Below are positions 41,831-50,424 of a DNA stretch of 64,000 nt, one piece after another (the stretch's first letter is position 1; each line of letters starts with the position of its first letter). The stretch spans positions 62,001-126,000 of the forward strand of contig NZ_PUIA01000014.1 in NCBI RefSeq assembly GCF_002967715.1, written 5' to 3'. The position numbers were made by a program, and so were the translations under genes. The stretch comes from Blastopirellula marina (lineage in GTDB: Bacteria; Planctomycetota; Planctomycetia; Pirellulales; Pirellulaceae). A model generated the notes under the pieces. The model searched no databases and was not told the origin of the DNA. It worked only from the letters and a program-made list of their open reading frames with translations.

Positions 41831-44116
41831 TTATGCAGGCTGCGAACTGGGGTACTTCACACGGCCATGGTAGACTGCGGTGAGGCTCTTGGTCACGCTC
41901 GATTGAATCTGACGCAGTTCGCGGAGCGTCAGGCCACATTCGTCGAACTGCCCGTCGAGTAGTCGCTTCATCGAAAGCTCTTCCACCAGGGCTTCAATGC
42001 GGGAAGCAGTTGGCTCGACGAGCGTACGGCACGCACTTTCGACCGCGTCGCAAATCATCAGCACGGCTGCCTCTTTGGTTTGCGGTTTCGGCCCGGGATA
42101 GCGGTAGATCGTTTCATCCACTTCGCGTTCGTCCGGGTTGGCTTCCACTTTGGCGCTGGCAACACGGTAGAAGTATTCGACCAGGGTCGTGCCGTGGTGC
42201 TGTTCGATAAAATCGATAATAGCCCGCGGCAACCGGTTTTGACGCGCAAGGTCGGCACCGTCTTTCACGTGGGCGATGATCACCAGGGTACTGATCGCCG
42301 GGTTCAGTCCTTCGTGACGGTTGTCCGAGGCGCTCTGGTTTTCGATGAAGTACTCTGGCTTCATCATCTTGCCGATGTCATGGAAGTAGGCACCGACACG
42401 CACCAGAAGGCCATTGGCTCCGATCGAATCGGCCGCCGACTCGGCTATCGAAGCGACCGTGATCGAGTGGTTATACGTGCCTGGGGCTCGCTGGGCGAGC
42501 TTCTGCAGCAGCGGATGCGCCGCATCACCCAGTTCCAGAAGGCTGATATCGGTGAGGATGCCGTATGCCTTTTCGACAAACGGTAGCAGGCCGGTCATCA
42601 GGAAGCCGGCACCCACGGCGTAAACGCCCTGCCAGGCAGCCGCTTGAAGCAGGGCGATCGTAGCGGGCTGCCCTGAAACAATACTCACGCCATACTTGGT
42701 GGTAAACGCCACCACGCCAGCCCACAGACCTACGAAGATCAGCTTGTTGCGGCTGCGAATCCGGTTCATCGATAACGTTGCGGCACTACAAGTGGCGGCA
42801 ATCGTCACGAAGGCCACCAGACTTGTGCCACTGGTCAGCACAATCGCCAGGCTGACACACGCGGTTACCAGAAGGGCAAACTCTTGGCGATAGACAATCG
42901 AAACAGTCATGGCCAGAATCATCGCCGGAATGATCTCTGCCTGCCAGCGATCGTCAAACCAATAGCCCAATGCTATCGTCGCACAGGTTGGAATCAGGAA
43001 AAGCAAATATTCGTTCAGATCTTTCAAAATGCTGGGGCATTTGAAAACAAGATAGATCGCACACAAGGTACCCAGGGCGTAGTACATCCCCAGGATGGCC
43101 AGCGAATAAATCGTCTTGGAAAAGAAACTGCGCTGATCAATGTAGGCGCGGTGCTCGGCGTGTAGCAGTTCGATTCCCGTGGCATCCAGCGGCTTGCCAG
43201 GCAAAACGACGGCGTCTTTGGTCGAGTAGATATGCATCACCGGCTCGACCGCTGCGACGGCATCTTCTCGTTCTTTTGCCGTCGCTGCCTTATCGATGAA
43301 GAGGGTTCCCGGCAGGTTCTTGTCGATCCAAAAGTCGACCGCTTCGACTAGGAAGCTGATGTCTTCTCCTTTGGCCAAGTTTTCCAAATGAGTTTTCAAT
43401 TGGTTGCGAATGCTTTCAAAGACTTGCGCCTTGAGCACATCGTTCTGCGAGATAATCTGCTTGGTCGCATTGGGGCCTGGTGTCACGACGATGATACTGG
43501 CCGCTTGCCCCTGCTTCTCGTCGAGTTGCTCGGGAGCCATGATACCGCGTGAAGCGAATGGCTTGAGGGCGTTCGCAATGCTCTGCTCGAACGCCGTAAG
43601 CATGTTCTCGCGTGCGAACAAGGCCTTCAGCTTTTGAAACTGTTCTTCTCGCTCCATTGGGCTGACCGGAGTGACATCGTCGTCAGCGATCGGAAAGAAC
43701 TCGTTCCAGAGACGCTCGACTTCCACATCGAACTGCTTGGCCGTGGTGAGCTGAACAATGATCGATTGCAAACGGGCACGCAGTTGATCAATTCGTGCCG
43801 GCTCGTTCAGGTAAACCGACTTGGCCTCGTTCTCCGCGTCGCGTTCGGCCTTGGCAGTCGCCAAGGGGTCGAGGACCGAAAACTGTACCCGCGGGTGGAT
43901 CTCCGACGGCGGAACGTACCCCGGGCGGTACTGCATCGGCGGATTCCACGCGCCGGTTACCAACCACAAGGCAATCGCCGCGAACAACGCGCAGGCTAAG
44001 TACAGCAGCTTGTCGGGATGCGACAGCTCAGAGATGAATCGCCGGAACGTTCCGGGAGGAAGCTCTAGCGACGCGACATGTTTCGCACGTTTTCTGGTCT
44101 TACCTGGCTGCGCCAT
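41831..44116 (-). CDS. 7TM-HD family membrane phosphohydrolase
   Basis: A 761-residue protein of the PgpH class. A first membrane segment (LLYLACALFAAIALWLV) is followed by a large extracytoplasmic 7TMR-HDED domain (residues about 80-330), a seven-helix membrane domain (residues about 340-510) and a cytoplasmic HD domain. The HD domain motifs are NHSITVASIAESAADSIG, AYFHDIGKMMKPEYF and EQHHGTTLVEYFY. PgpH proteins degrade cyclic di-AMP. The same architecture and position next to phoH and ybeY is found in many bacteria. No diadenylate cyclase gene is in the window, so the substrate is inferred from family only. Confidence 0.93.
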   Translation of the reverse strand: MAQPGKTRKRAKHVASLELPPGTFRRFISELSHPDKLLYLACALFAAIALWLVTGAWNPPMQYRPGYVPPSEIHPRVQFSVLDPLATAKAERDAENEAKSVYLNEPARIDQLRARLQSIIVQLTTAKQFDVEVERLWNEFFPIADDDVTPVSPMEREEQFQKLKALFARENMLTAFEQSIANALKPFASRGIMAPEQLDEKQGQAASIIVVTPGPNATKQIISQNDVLKAQVFESIRNQLKTHLENLAKGEDISFLVEAVDFWIDKNLPGTLFIDKAATAKEREDAVAAVEPVMHIYSTKDAVVLPGKPLDATGIELLHAEHRAYIDQRSFFSKTIYSLAILGMYYALGTLCAIYLVFKCPSILKDLNEYLLFLIPTCATIALGYWFDDRWQAEIIPAMILAMTVSIVYRQEFALLVTACVSLAIVLTSGTSLVAFVTIAATCSAATLSMNRIRSRNKLIFVGLWAGVVAFTTKYGVSIVSGQPATIALLQAAAWQGVYAVGAGFLMTGLLPFVEKAYGILTDISLLELGDAAHPLLQKLAQRAPGTYNHSITVASIAESAADSIGANGLLVRVGAYFHDIGKMMKPEYFIENQSASDNRHEGLNPAISTLVIIAHVKDGADLARQNRLPRAIIDFIEQHHGTTLVEYFYRVASAKVEANPDEREVDETIYRYPGPKPQTKEAAVLMICDAVESACRTLVEPTASRIEALVEELSMKRLLDGQFDECGLTLRELRQIQSSVTKSLTAVYHGRVKYPSSQPA

Positions 44117-44119
44117 GTT

Positions 44120-45082
44120 TTAGTTGCCTTCGCTGACAGGCTCGTCTTGCGAGTCCGTTTCGTAGGCATCCACAATCTTTTGAACCAGCGGATGACGCTG
44201 GATATCTGCTGTTGTTAACTCGACGCGAGCAATACCATCGATATTGCGGAGGCGATAAAGGGCATCGGTCAAACCGCTTCGCACGCGAGGCGGCAAGTCA
44301 TTCTGAGTTGTATCGCCACTGATAACCATTCGCGAGTCCTTTCCCATGCGGGTCAGGAACATCTTCATTTGCGAAGTGGTCGTGTTCTGGGCTTCGTCCA
44401 AAATAATGAAGGCATTTTTGAGCGTACGTCCACGCATGAACGCCAGCGGAACGACTTCAATCACGTCGGTGGCCATGTACTGCGTGATGAGGTTGGGCTC
44501 CATCATCTCGGTGAGCGAATCTAGCATCGGACGCAGGTAAGGATTGATCTTCTCATACAAAGTACCCGGAAGGAACCCAAGCTGCTCGCCGGCTTCCACT
44601 GCCGGTCGTACCAGTACGATCTTACCGATCCGGTTTTCCAGCAAAGCTTCTACCGCCATGGCGACAGCCAGGTACGTTTTACCGGTACCGGCAGGTCCCA
44701 GGGCGAAGACCATATTATGGCTGCGAATCGCTTCGACGTAAGCGACTTGCCCAGGCGTACGAGGCTTGACTCCGCCCCCTTTCTGGAAAGTCGAAATCGG
44801 TATCGTCTTGCGGGGGATCGACTCGCCGTTGGCGTCGGAAAGGGCTTCGTCCAGGTCTTCCGAGAATAGGGCACCGTTGCGTTCCAGGCGATGACGCAGA
44901 TCTTCGACGACCTTCATCGCTTTGACGACGTTCCGCTCTTCTCCGGAAATGCTGACCCGCTCGTCACGATGCGTGATCGTTACGTTCAACGAATCACGAA
45001 TTCGCCTGAGGTGTTGATCGCGGCTGCCGAATAGTTGGAGGACCGATGCGTGGTCCAAAAATTTGATCGTCGCTTCGTACAT
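44120..45082 (-). CDS. phoH: PhoH-family ATPase
   Basis: A 320-residue PhoH-like protein. The N-terminal KH-like part is followed by the P-loop GPAGTGKTYLAVA, then VRPAVEAGEQLGFLPG, FMRGRTLKNAFIILDEAQNTT (Walker B), and SGDTTQNDLP (sensor motif). It is cytoplasmic. PhoH-like ATPases are linked with RNA metabolism and here lead an operon with a cyclic-dinucleotide-type HD hydrolase and ybeY. The upstream 180-base gap is AT-rich and likely holds the operon promoter. Confidence 0.95.
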   Translation of the reverse strand: MYEATIKFLDHASVLQLFGSRDQHLRRIRDSLNVTITHRDERVSISGEERNVVKAMKVVEDLRHRLERNGALFSEDLDEALSDANGESIPRKTIPISTFQKGGGVKPRTPGQVAYVEAIRSHNMVFALGPAGTGKTYLAVAMAVEALLENRIGKIVLVRPAVEAGEQLGFLPGTLYEKINPYLRPMLDSLTEMMEPNLITQYMATDVIEVVPLAFMRGRTLKNAFIILDEAQNTTTSQMKMFLTRMGKDSRMVISGDTTQNDLPPRVRSGLTDALYRLRNIDGIARVELTTADIQRHPLVQKIVDAYETDSQDEPVSEGN

Positions 45083-45265
45083 CGATTGGGCAATACCTAT
45101 TGCCTTATCCTGGAAAGGAAGAATTCCTATGTCAAAATATAGACAATGTTTCGGGCATGGGAATCGTTATTATGCCCTGGCAGATTGTAACTCGTTAGTC
45201 AGTTTGAAGTTAGATATTTGTTGAGAATCGTGTGTCGTTGATCAAGTTTGCGTATTTTGCTTAAC
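45083..45265. other. AT-rich region before phoH
   Basis: About 180 bases with an AT-rich stretch. TGTC at 45130-45133 and GACA at 45142-45145 form an inverted repeat around eight A/T bases, and TTGACA-like text is present on the minus strand. Probable promoter/operator of the phoH operon, but no transcription start can be assigned. Confidence 0.4.
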
Positions 45266-46183
45266 TTAACGGCCGGGGCCGACAATCCCAACTTCCCAGC
45301 ACAACAGTGCCATGGGCGCTCCCAGCAGCATCGAATCGAGCACGTCGAGCACGCCACCCAAACCGATGAGCCATTTGCTGGAGTCTTTGGTTTCCATATC
45401 GCGTTTGAACATCGACTCGGCCAGGTCGCCTAGCATACCTGCCGGTGAAACCAGCAGGGCGAAGATCAACCAACCGTACGGAATCGATGTTACCTCGCCG
45501 CCGAGCATCCATGGTCCGACCCACTCGAACATCACGTAGCTTCCCAGGCACGAGGTCGCCAGGCCACCCAAGGTTCCTTCCAGCGTCTTGCCGGGAGATA
45601 GCCTGGGGACAAGTTTCGTGCGACCGAAGTTCGAACCAATAAAGTAGGCCCCGATGTCCGAAATCTTCACAACGACAATCATCGCGACCAACGCCAGCAT
45701 ACCGTAGGCGTTGCCGTCCTCGGTTCCTTGTTGCACCAGACGCAGGCGAACGACAAAGCTGAGTAGGCCGCCGACGTAAAAGATGGAAAAGATGGTTAGT
45801 CCCAAGTGGATCATCGATTGGCCAGGCTTTTCGTAGCGGCGCATTTCTCCCAGGATCGAAAGGACCACGCCGAAGGCCAGCGCATAGAGCGTACACTCGG
45901 CCTGGTTGGCTAGCGAAGGGAGATCGGTCGATGGCCACCAGATCGGCAGGCTCGCCGAGGCGATCACGATGAACGTTCCCAGGTGGCAAGACCAGCCAAT
46001 GGGACGCAGCTGCTTGGCCCGCAACAGGTCAAGCACTTCTTCCGCGGCCATCACCCCCAAAAGCAATACCAATGGCAACAGCCAAATGCCAGGGCGGCCA
46101 AAGTTGTAGTTGTAGTCGAGCCAGCAAAGTCCGCAGAGGGGCACAATAATGGCAATCGCTCCAATCAATCGCCACTTGAGCAC
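45266..46183 (-). CDS. cdsA: Phosphatidate cytidylyltransferase
   Basis: A 305-residue CdsA, making CDP-diacylglycerol from phosphatidate and CTP. It has eight or so membrane helices. The family signature is recognisable at SMFKRDMETKDSSKWL followed by GLGGVLDVLDS. The usual HGG and DRxD positions read LGG and DVLD, a deviation that may be lineage-wide. The start is GTG at 46183 and overlaps the uppS end by 19 bases, so the two genes are co-translated. The uppS-cdsA order is common in bacteria. Confidence 0.92.
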   Translation of the reverse strand: MLKWRLIGAIAIIVPLCGLCWLDYNYNFGRPGIWLLPLVLLLGVMAAEEVLDLLRAKQLRPIGWSCHLGTFIVIASASLPIWWPSTDLPSLANQAECTLYALAFGVVLSILGEMRRYEKPGQSMIHLGLTIFSIFYVGGLLSFVVRLRLVQQGTEDGNAYGMLALVAMIVVVKISDIGAYFIGSNFGRTKLVPRLSPGKTLEGTLGGLATSCLGSYVMFEWVGPWMLGGEVTSIPYGWLIFALLVSPAGMLGDLAESMFKRDMETKDSSKWLIGLGGVLDVLDSMLLGAPMALLCWEVGIVGPGR

Positions 46184-46977
46184 GCGTCAACTCCTGAAGG
46201 CCCTTGGTTGGTAAGTCCGCCAAAACGGCGATCGCGTGAAGCGAAGTTTTCGATGGCGTCTCGCAACGTCTCTTCGCGAAACTCTGGCCAGCAAAGATCG
46301 GTCACCCACAGCTCGGAATAGCTGACTTGCCAGAGCAGGAAATTGCTGATCCGCATCTCGCCAGCGGTCCGAATCATGAGGTCTGGATCAGGCATCCCGC
46401 GGGTATACAGATGCTCGGCGATCGTTTCTTCGGTGATGTCTTCCGTTTTCAGGCGGCCTTCTTTGACCCCTTCGGCAATGCACTGCACGGCGTCGACCAT
46501 TTCGGCCCGGCCGCCGTAGTTGATTGCCAGGCACAGCGTGGTGCCCGTGTTGGCGGCACTTAGCTCGATGGTTTTGTCCATCTCGCGTTGGACCTGATCT
46601 GGGATACCGTCGCGGCGACCGATGATCTTCACGCGGACGTTCTGTTTCATGATCGTCGCGCGTTCTTCAATCATGTACTGCTCGAGCAAGTGCATGAGAA
46701 AATCGAGTTCGTGCTGAGGGCGCTTCCAGTTCTCGCTGGAAAGACAGTAGAGCGTCAGCTGGTCGATCTTCAGCCGGGCACATTCTTCGACCGTGGCGCG
46801 AACCGAATGCACACCCCGCCGGTGCCCCTCGATCCGGGGCAATCCTTGCCGCTGAGCCCACCGGCCATTGCCATCCATAATCACGGCGATGTGTTTGGGG
46901 AACCGCTCGCGAGGGATGTCTTCGATCGGATGTCGCGCTGTCGTAGCCGTTTTTGACACGTCGCTAAATTGAGCCAA
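46165..46977 (-). CDS. uppS: Isoprenyl (undecaprenyl) diphosphate synthase
   Basis: A 270-residue cis-prenyltransferase that makes the undecaprenyl carrier lipid. Motifs: AVIMDGNGRWA with the catalytic Asp, GHRRGVHSVRATVEEC, LTLYCLSSENWKRP and the C-terminal DPDLMIRTAGEMRISNFLLWQVSYSELW in normal spacing. The start is TTG at 46977; a GTG six codons on is an alternative. The N-terminal 25 residues before the fold look disordered. It overlaps cdsA. Confidence 0.95.
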   Translation of the reverse strand: MAQFSDVSKTATTARHPIEDIPRERFPKHIAVIMDGNGRWAQRQGLPRIEGHRRGVHSVRATVEECARLKIDQLTLYCLSSENWKRPQHELDFLMHLLEQYMIEERATIMKQNVRVKIIGRRDGIPDQVQREMDKTIELSAANTGTTLCLAINYGGRAEMVDAVQCIAEGVKEGRLKTEDITEETIAEHLYTRGMPDPDLMIRTAGEMRISNFLLWQVSYSELWVTDLCWPEFREETLRDAIENFASRDRRFGGLTNQGPSGVDACSSGD

Positions 46978-47063
46978 GGGAGTCGAAATATGGGGACGCT
47001 TAACGATTCCCTATTATGACGCGTCCCTCGGATGCATTTCAACGCGGGATTGGCGGATAATAC

Positions 47064-48374
47064 TTACGTGGTCGCCAGCTTTAGCACGTCAGAGGTAAAG
47101 ATCGTTTGCTTTCGATCGGGGCCGACCGAAACGACGCCGACCGGAAAACCGACCAGTTCTTCGATACGGCGGACATACGCCAGGGCGTTTTCAGGAAGAT
47201 CATCCATCGAACGTGCGCCGGTGATTTCTTCCTGCCAGCCAGGAAGCGTTTCGTAGACCGGCTTTACTTTGCGAATGTCGTCAACATGCGAAGGGAAGCG
47301 GGTAATCTGCTCGCCATCGAGTTCATAGGCCACACAGATCTTCAGCTCGTCGAAGGTCGACAGAACGTCCAGCATCATGAGGGACAGGACATCGATACCG
47401 CTGACACGGGCCGTGTAACGAACGGCTACCGCATCGAACCAGCCGGTGCGGCGTGGACGACCGGTCGTCGTGCCGAATTCGTTGCCGCGGATGCGGATCT
47501 TTTCGCCTGTTTCGTCGTTCAACTCGGTTGGGAACGGGCCGCCACCCACACGTGTGCTGTAGGCCTTGGCGACACCAATCACTTGATCGATGTGCTTGGC
47601 AGGGACGCCGGCACCAGCCGAAGCACCAACGCCAGAGCTGTTGCTGCTGGTTACGAATGGATAGGTGCCGTGGTCGACGTCGAGCAGTGCACCTTGGGCA
47701 CCCTCGAACAGAATGGTCTTGTGGTCGTCGACGGCATTGAGCAGCAGGTCGGTCGAATCACATACAAACGGACGCAGACGCTCGGCATAGGCGGCGAATT
47801 CGTCGTAGATCTTCGCGGCGTCGAGCGGCTCGAACGAGCCATCTTCGTACATGCTGGCAATCGTGCGATTCTTCTTGTCGCAGATCATGAAGACCTTGTC
47901 TTTGAAGTTGGGACGCATCATGTCGCCCAGGCGGATTGCATAGCTGCGGCCGACCTTGTCGCGGTAGCAAGGGCCAATACCGCGGAGCGTGGTGCCAATG
48001 TTTTCGCCGTCGGCAGTCCCTTGGTTCATCGCGCGGTCTTCGGCGATGTGCCAGGGGAAGATGATATGCGAGCGGTCACTCAGACGCAGATTGTCGATCG
48101 GGACACCCCGATCGGTCAGGCCGTCCATTTCGCCTAGCAGGATGGGTGGGTTGATTACCACACCAGCCGTAATAACGTTCAGGACTTCGCTGCGGAGAAT
48201 ACCACTGGGAATATGGTGCAGCTTGTATACGTTTTCGCCGTCGACCACGGTATGGCCGGCGTTAGCACCGCCCAAAAATCGGGCGACGATGTCGTGGTGC
48301 TGGGTCAAAAGATCGACGAGTTTACCTTTGGCCTCGTCACCCCACTGCAAACCAATAACACACGAACCTGCCAC
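47064..48374 (-). CDS. purA: Adenylosuccinate synthetase
   Basis: A 436-residue PurA, which joins IMP and aspartate in AMP synthesis. The P-loop region reads [19 protein letters not shown]; the usual motif is GDEGKGK, so the third Gly position is Ala. Catalytic Asp and His are preserved ([13 protein letters not shown]). Other marks: [63 protein letters not shown] chose the GTG at 48374 because GGAGAAAG lies three to ten bases upstream. The longer TTG start at 48416 lacks a ribosome-binding site and adds a non-conserved tail. Confidence 0.96.
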   Translation of the reverse strand: MAGSCVIGLQWGDEAKGKLVDLLTQHHDIVARFLGGANAGHTVVDGENVYKLHHIPSGILRSEVLNVITAGVVINPPILLGEMDGLTDRGVPIDNLRLSDRSHIIFPWHIAEDRAMNQGTADGENIGTTLRGIGPCYRDKVGRSYAIRLGDMMRPNFKDKVFMICDKKNRTIASMYEDGSFEPLDAAKIYDEFAAYAERLRPFVCDSTDLLLNAVDDHKTILFEGAQGALLDVDHGTYPFVTSSNSSGVGASAGAGVPAKHIDQVIGVAKAYSTRVGGGPFPTELNDETGEKIRIRGNEFGTTTGRPRRTGWFDAVAVRYTARVSGIDVLSLMMLDVLSTFDELKICVAYELDGEQITRFPSHVDDIRKVKPVYETLPGWQEEITGARSMDDLPENALAYVRRIEELVGFPVGVVSVGPDRKQTIFTSDVLKLATT

Positions 48375-48377
48375 GAA

Positions 48378-48385
48378 CTTTCTCC
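48378..48385 (-). promoter_or_regulatory. Ribosome binding site deciding the purA start
   Basis: GGAGAAAG on the minus strand, three bases from the GTG at 48374. It supports this start over the upstream TTG. A clear Shine-Dalgarno sequence is not common in this window. Confidence 0.7.
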
Positions 48386-48600
48386 AGTGATAGCAATCAA
48401 TTCCAGACGAACCCAACTAGTGTAGCGCGAAGCAGGGGATCCGGTCAACGAGGCGGAACTGCGGTGTAGCGCCATTCTGGGGGAATTCGGCTTCATTCTC
48501 GCGGGGCAAATCGATACACTCCCCAATGTCGGGCATTTTCTGACCACTTGGCCAAAAGTGCTCATTTTCAGCAGAATTCTCCTTTCCCGATCGTTTCGCA

Positions 48601-50205
48601 ATGACTTCGATCCTAGTCCTGGCACTTTTGATGGCCGCGCCGGAAGCCTCGGCACCTGAGGCCTTCGATACCCTGGTCGTATGCCCCGAGGCCTACGTCC
48701 CGGCCATGCGTCCCTGGTTCGAGTACCGCATGCAGCAGGGATACCACATCGGGGTGGTGACCGATGTGGATTCGAAGGAGAAGATCCGCAGCACCATTCG
48801 TGACGCCGCCAATAGTGGCCCCCTGAAGCAGGTTCTGCTGGTGGGCGACGCCGTCGCCGATAAGTCAGGCGAGGTCGGTATCCCGGTGCATTACCAGAAA
48901 GCGGTCGTCAACGTCCATTTTGGCTCCGAGCCTGAGATTCCCACCGATAACTACTACGCCGATCTCGATGACGACCAGGTACCTGACATCGCCGTCGGGC
49001 GGTTTTCCGTCAGTAACGAAGAAGACCTGAAAACGATCGTTGCCAAAACGATCGACTATGAATCGAAGCTTCCGCCTGGCGACTGGCAACGACGTTTGCA
49101 CTTCGTGGCGGGCGTCGGTGGCTTTGGTTCGGCCGTCGATACCATGATGGAGACGGTCACCAAAAAGTTTCTTACCGACGAGATCCCACCCCATTTCGAG
49201 GCCGTCGTCGCCCAGGGAAGCTGGCGGAGTATCTACTGCCCAGATCCCCGCGAATTCCGCGACGAAGTCGTGCGACAGCTCAATGAAGGGGGGCTTTTCT
49301 GGGTCTATATGGGGCACGGACACGTCGAAACGCTCGACTATATCCGCGTTCCCAACGATGCCTACCCCATTTTGACTAACAAGGATGTCGCCGCGCTGCA
49401 TAACGAATCAGCGAGCCCGATCGCGATCTTTTTGTCGTGCTATACTGGGGCATTCGACGCCCCGCGCGACTGCCTGGCCGAAAAGCTACTGCGGGAAAAA
49501 GGGGGCCCTGTCGCCGTGTTTGCCGGATCGCGTGTGACGATGCCATACGCGATGAGCGTCATGGGAACCGAGATGCTGCAGCAGTACTTTGAAGAACAGC
49601 AGCCGACGCTTGGGCAACTACTGCTTCATGCGAAGCGCGAAGCAATGCAGCAGGAAGGCAAGTCCGGCAATCGGAAGATGCTCGACACGATGGCCGCCCT
49701 GGTCAGTCCCAAGCCGAAGCTGCTGCGGGAAGAACGTTTGGAGCACATGGCTTTGTTCAACTTGTTGGGCGATCCACTGCTGAAGCTGCCACATGCTTCG
49801 CCGGTCGAGGTTTCCGCCCCGGAAGTTGCCCATCCGGGCTCTTCGATCGAGATTGTCGGCAAGACGTCGCTACCTGGTAAGGTGCGGGTCGAACTTGTTT
49901 GCCGCCGAGATGGGTGTGTGGCTCAGCTTTCCAAGCGGGCAACCTACGAGCCGCTTCACGAACAGCTTTCCCAATACACCAAAACCTACCAGTCAGCCAA
50001 CGACCGGCTGTGGCAAATGGTGGAAGCCCAACAGTCCGACGGCAAATTCCTGACGAAGCTCGAAATTCCCGAAAGTTGCCACGGGCCTTGCCACGTGCGG
50101 GTATGGGTAGAAGGATCGTCGCAAGTTGGTCTGGGATCTCAAGATATAGCGATTCAGCCGATCCAGGTTGCCGAGGGGAATTCAGAAGGGCAAATCGGGG
50201 AATAG
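48601..50205 (+). CDS. Secreted gingipain-like C25 peptidase
   Basis: A 534-residue protein with a short signal peptide (hydrophobic residues 3-14). The peptidase_C25 core has TLVVCPEAYVPAMRPWFEYRMQQGY, IRSTIRDAANSGPLKQVLLVGDA, NYYADLDDDQVPDIAVGRFSV, the catalytic His in MGHGHVETLD and the catalytic Cys in IFLSCYTGAFD, then GGPVAVFAGSRV. The C-terminal part is an Ig-like beta domain. It lacks the C-terminal T9SS sorting domain of true gingipains, and planctomycetes use another export route. Substrate specificity unknown. Single gene between purA and the cytochrome pair. Confidence 0.88.
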   Translation: MTSILVLALLMAAPEASAPEAFDTLVVCPEAYVPAMRPWFEYRMQQGYHIGVVTDVDSKEKIRSTIRDAANSGPLKQVLLVGDAVADKSGEVGIPVHYQKAVVNVHFGSEPEIPTDNYYADLDDDQVPDIAVGRFSVSNEEDLKTIVAKTIDYESKLPPGDWQRRLHFVAGVGGFGSAVDTMMETVTKKFLTDEIPPHFEAVVAQGSWRSIYCPDPREFRDEVVRQLNEGGLFWVYMGHGHVETLDYIRVPNDAYPILTNKDVAALHNESASPIAIFLSCYTGAFDAPRDCLAEKLLREKGGPVAVFAGSRVTMPYAMSVMGTEMLQQYFEEQQPTLGQLLLHAKREAMQQEGKSGNRKMLDTMAALVSPKPKLLREERLEHMALFNLLGDPLLKLPHASPVEVSAPEVAHPGSSIEIVGKTSLPGKVRVELVCRRDGCVAQLSKRATYEPLHEQLSQYTKTYQSANDRLWQMVEAQQSDGKFLTKLEIPESCHGPCHVRVWVEGSSQVGLGSQDIAIQPIQVAEGNSEGQIGE

Positions 50206-50313
50206 TTACTCTTTTTGCCCGGTAATGTTCAGGATTTTTGCCTTGTAATCGGCATTCAGATCTTTCTACCGATGGAACTCTTGATCGGTGGTGTAGAATG
50301 AAGGTAAAGTGAA

Positions 50314-50346
50314 TTGCAAATCGGGCAAGACCTGCCGGATTTGCAA
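50314..50346. other. Hairpin upstream of the PSCyt1 gene
   Basis: TTGCAAATCGGGCA (50314-50327) pairs, with one mismatch, with TGCCGGATTTGCAA (50333-50346). No T-tract follows. It is in the 219-base gap before the cytochrome gene and may be a regulatory stem or a weak terminator of the peptidase gene. Confidence 0.45.
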
Positions 50347-50424
50347 ATGGGCGAGTTACTATCACGCGATATAGCTTGTCGTCCCGCCTGAACTTTCACC
50401 CCTTCCCCAGAACCGGACGTTCTT

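Noticed and set aside
47106-48137. Open frame of 343 codons on the plus strand
   Set aside because: Antisense to purA, which is certain.
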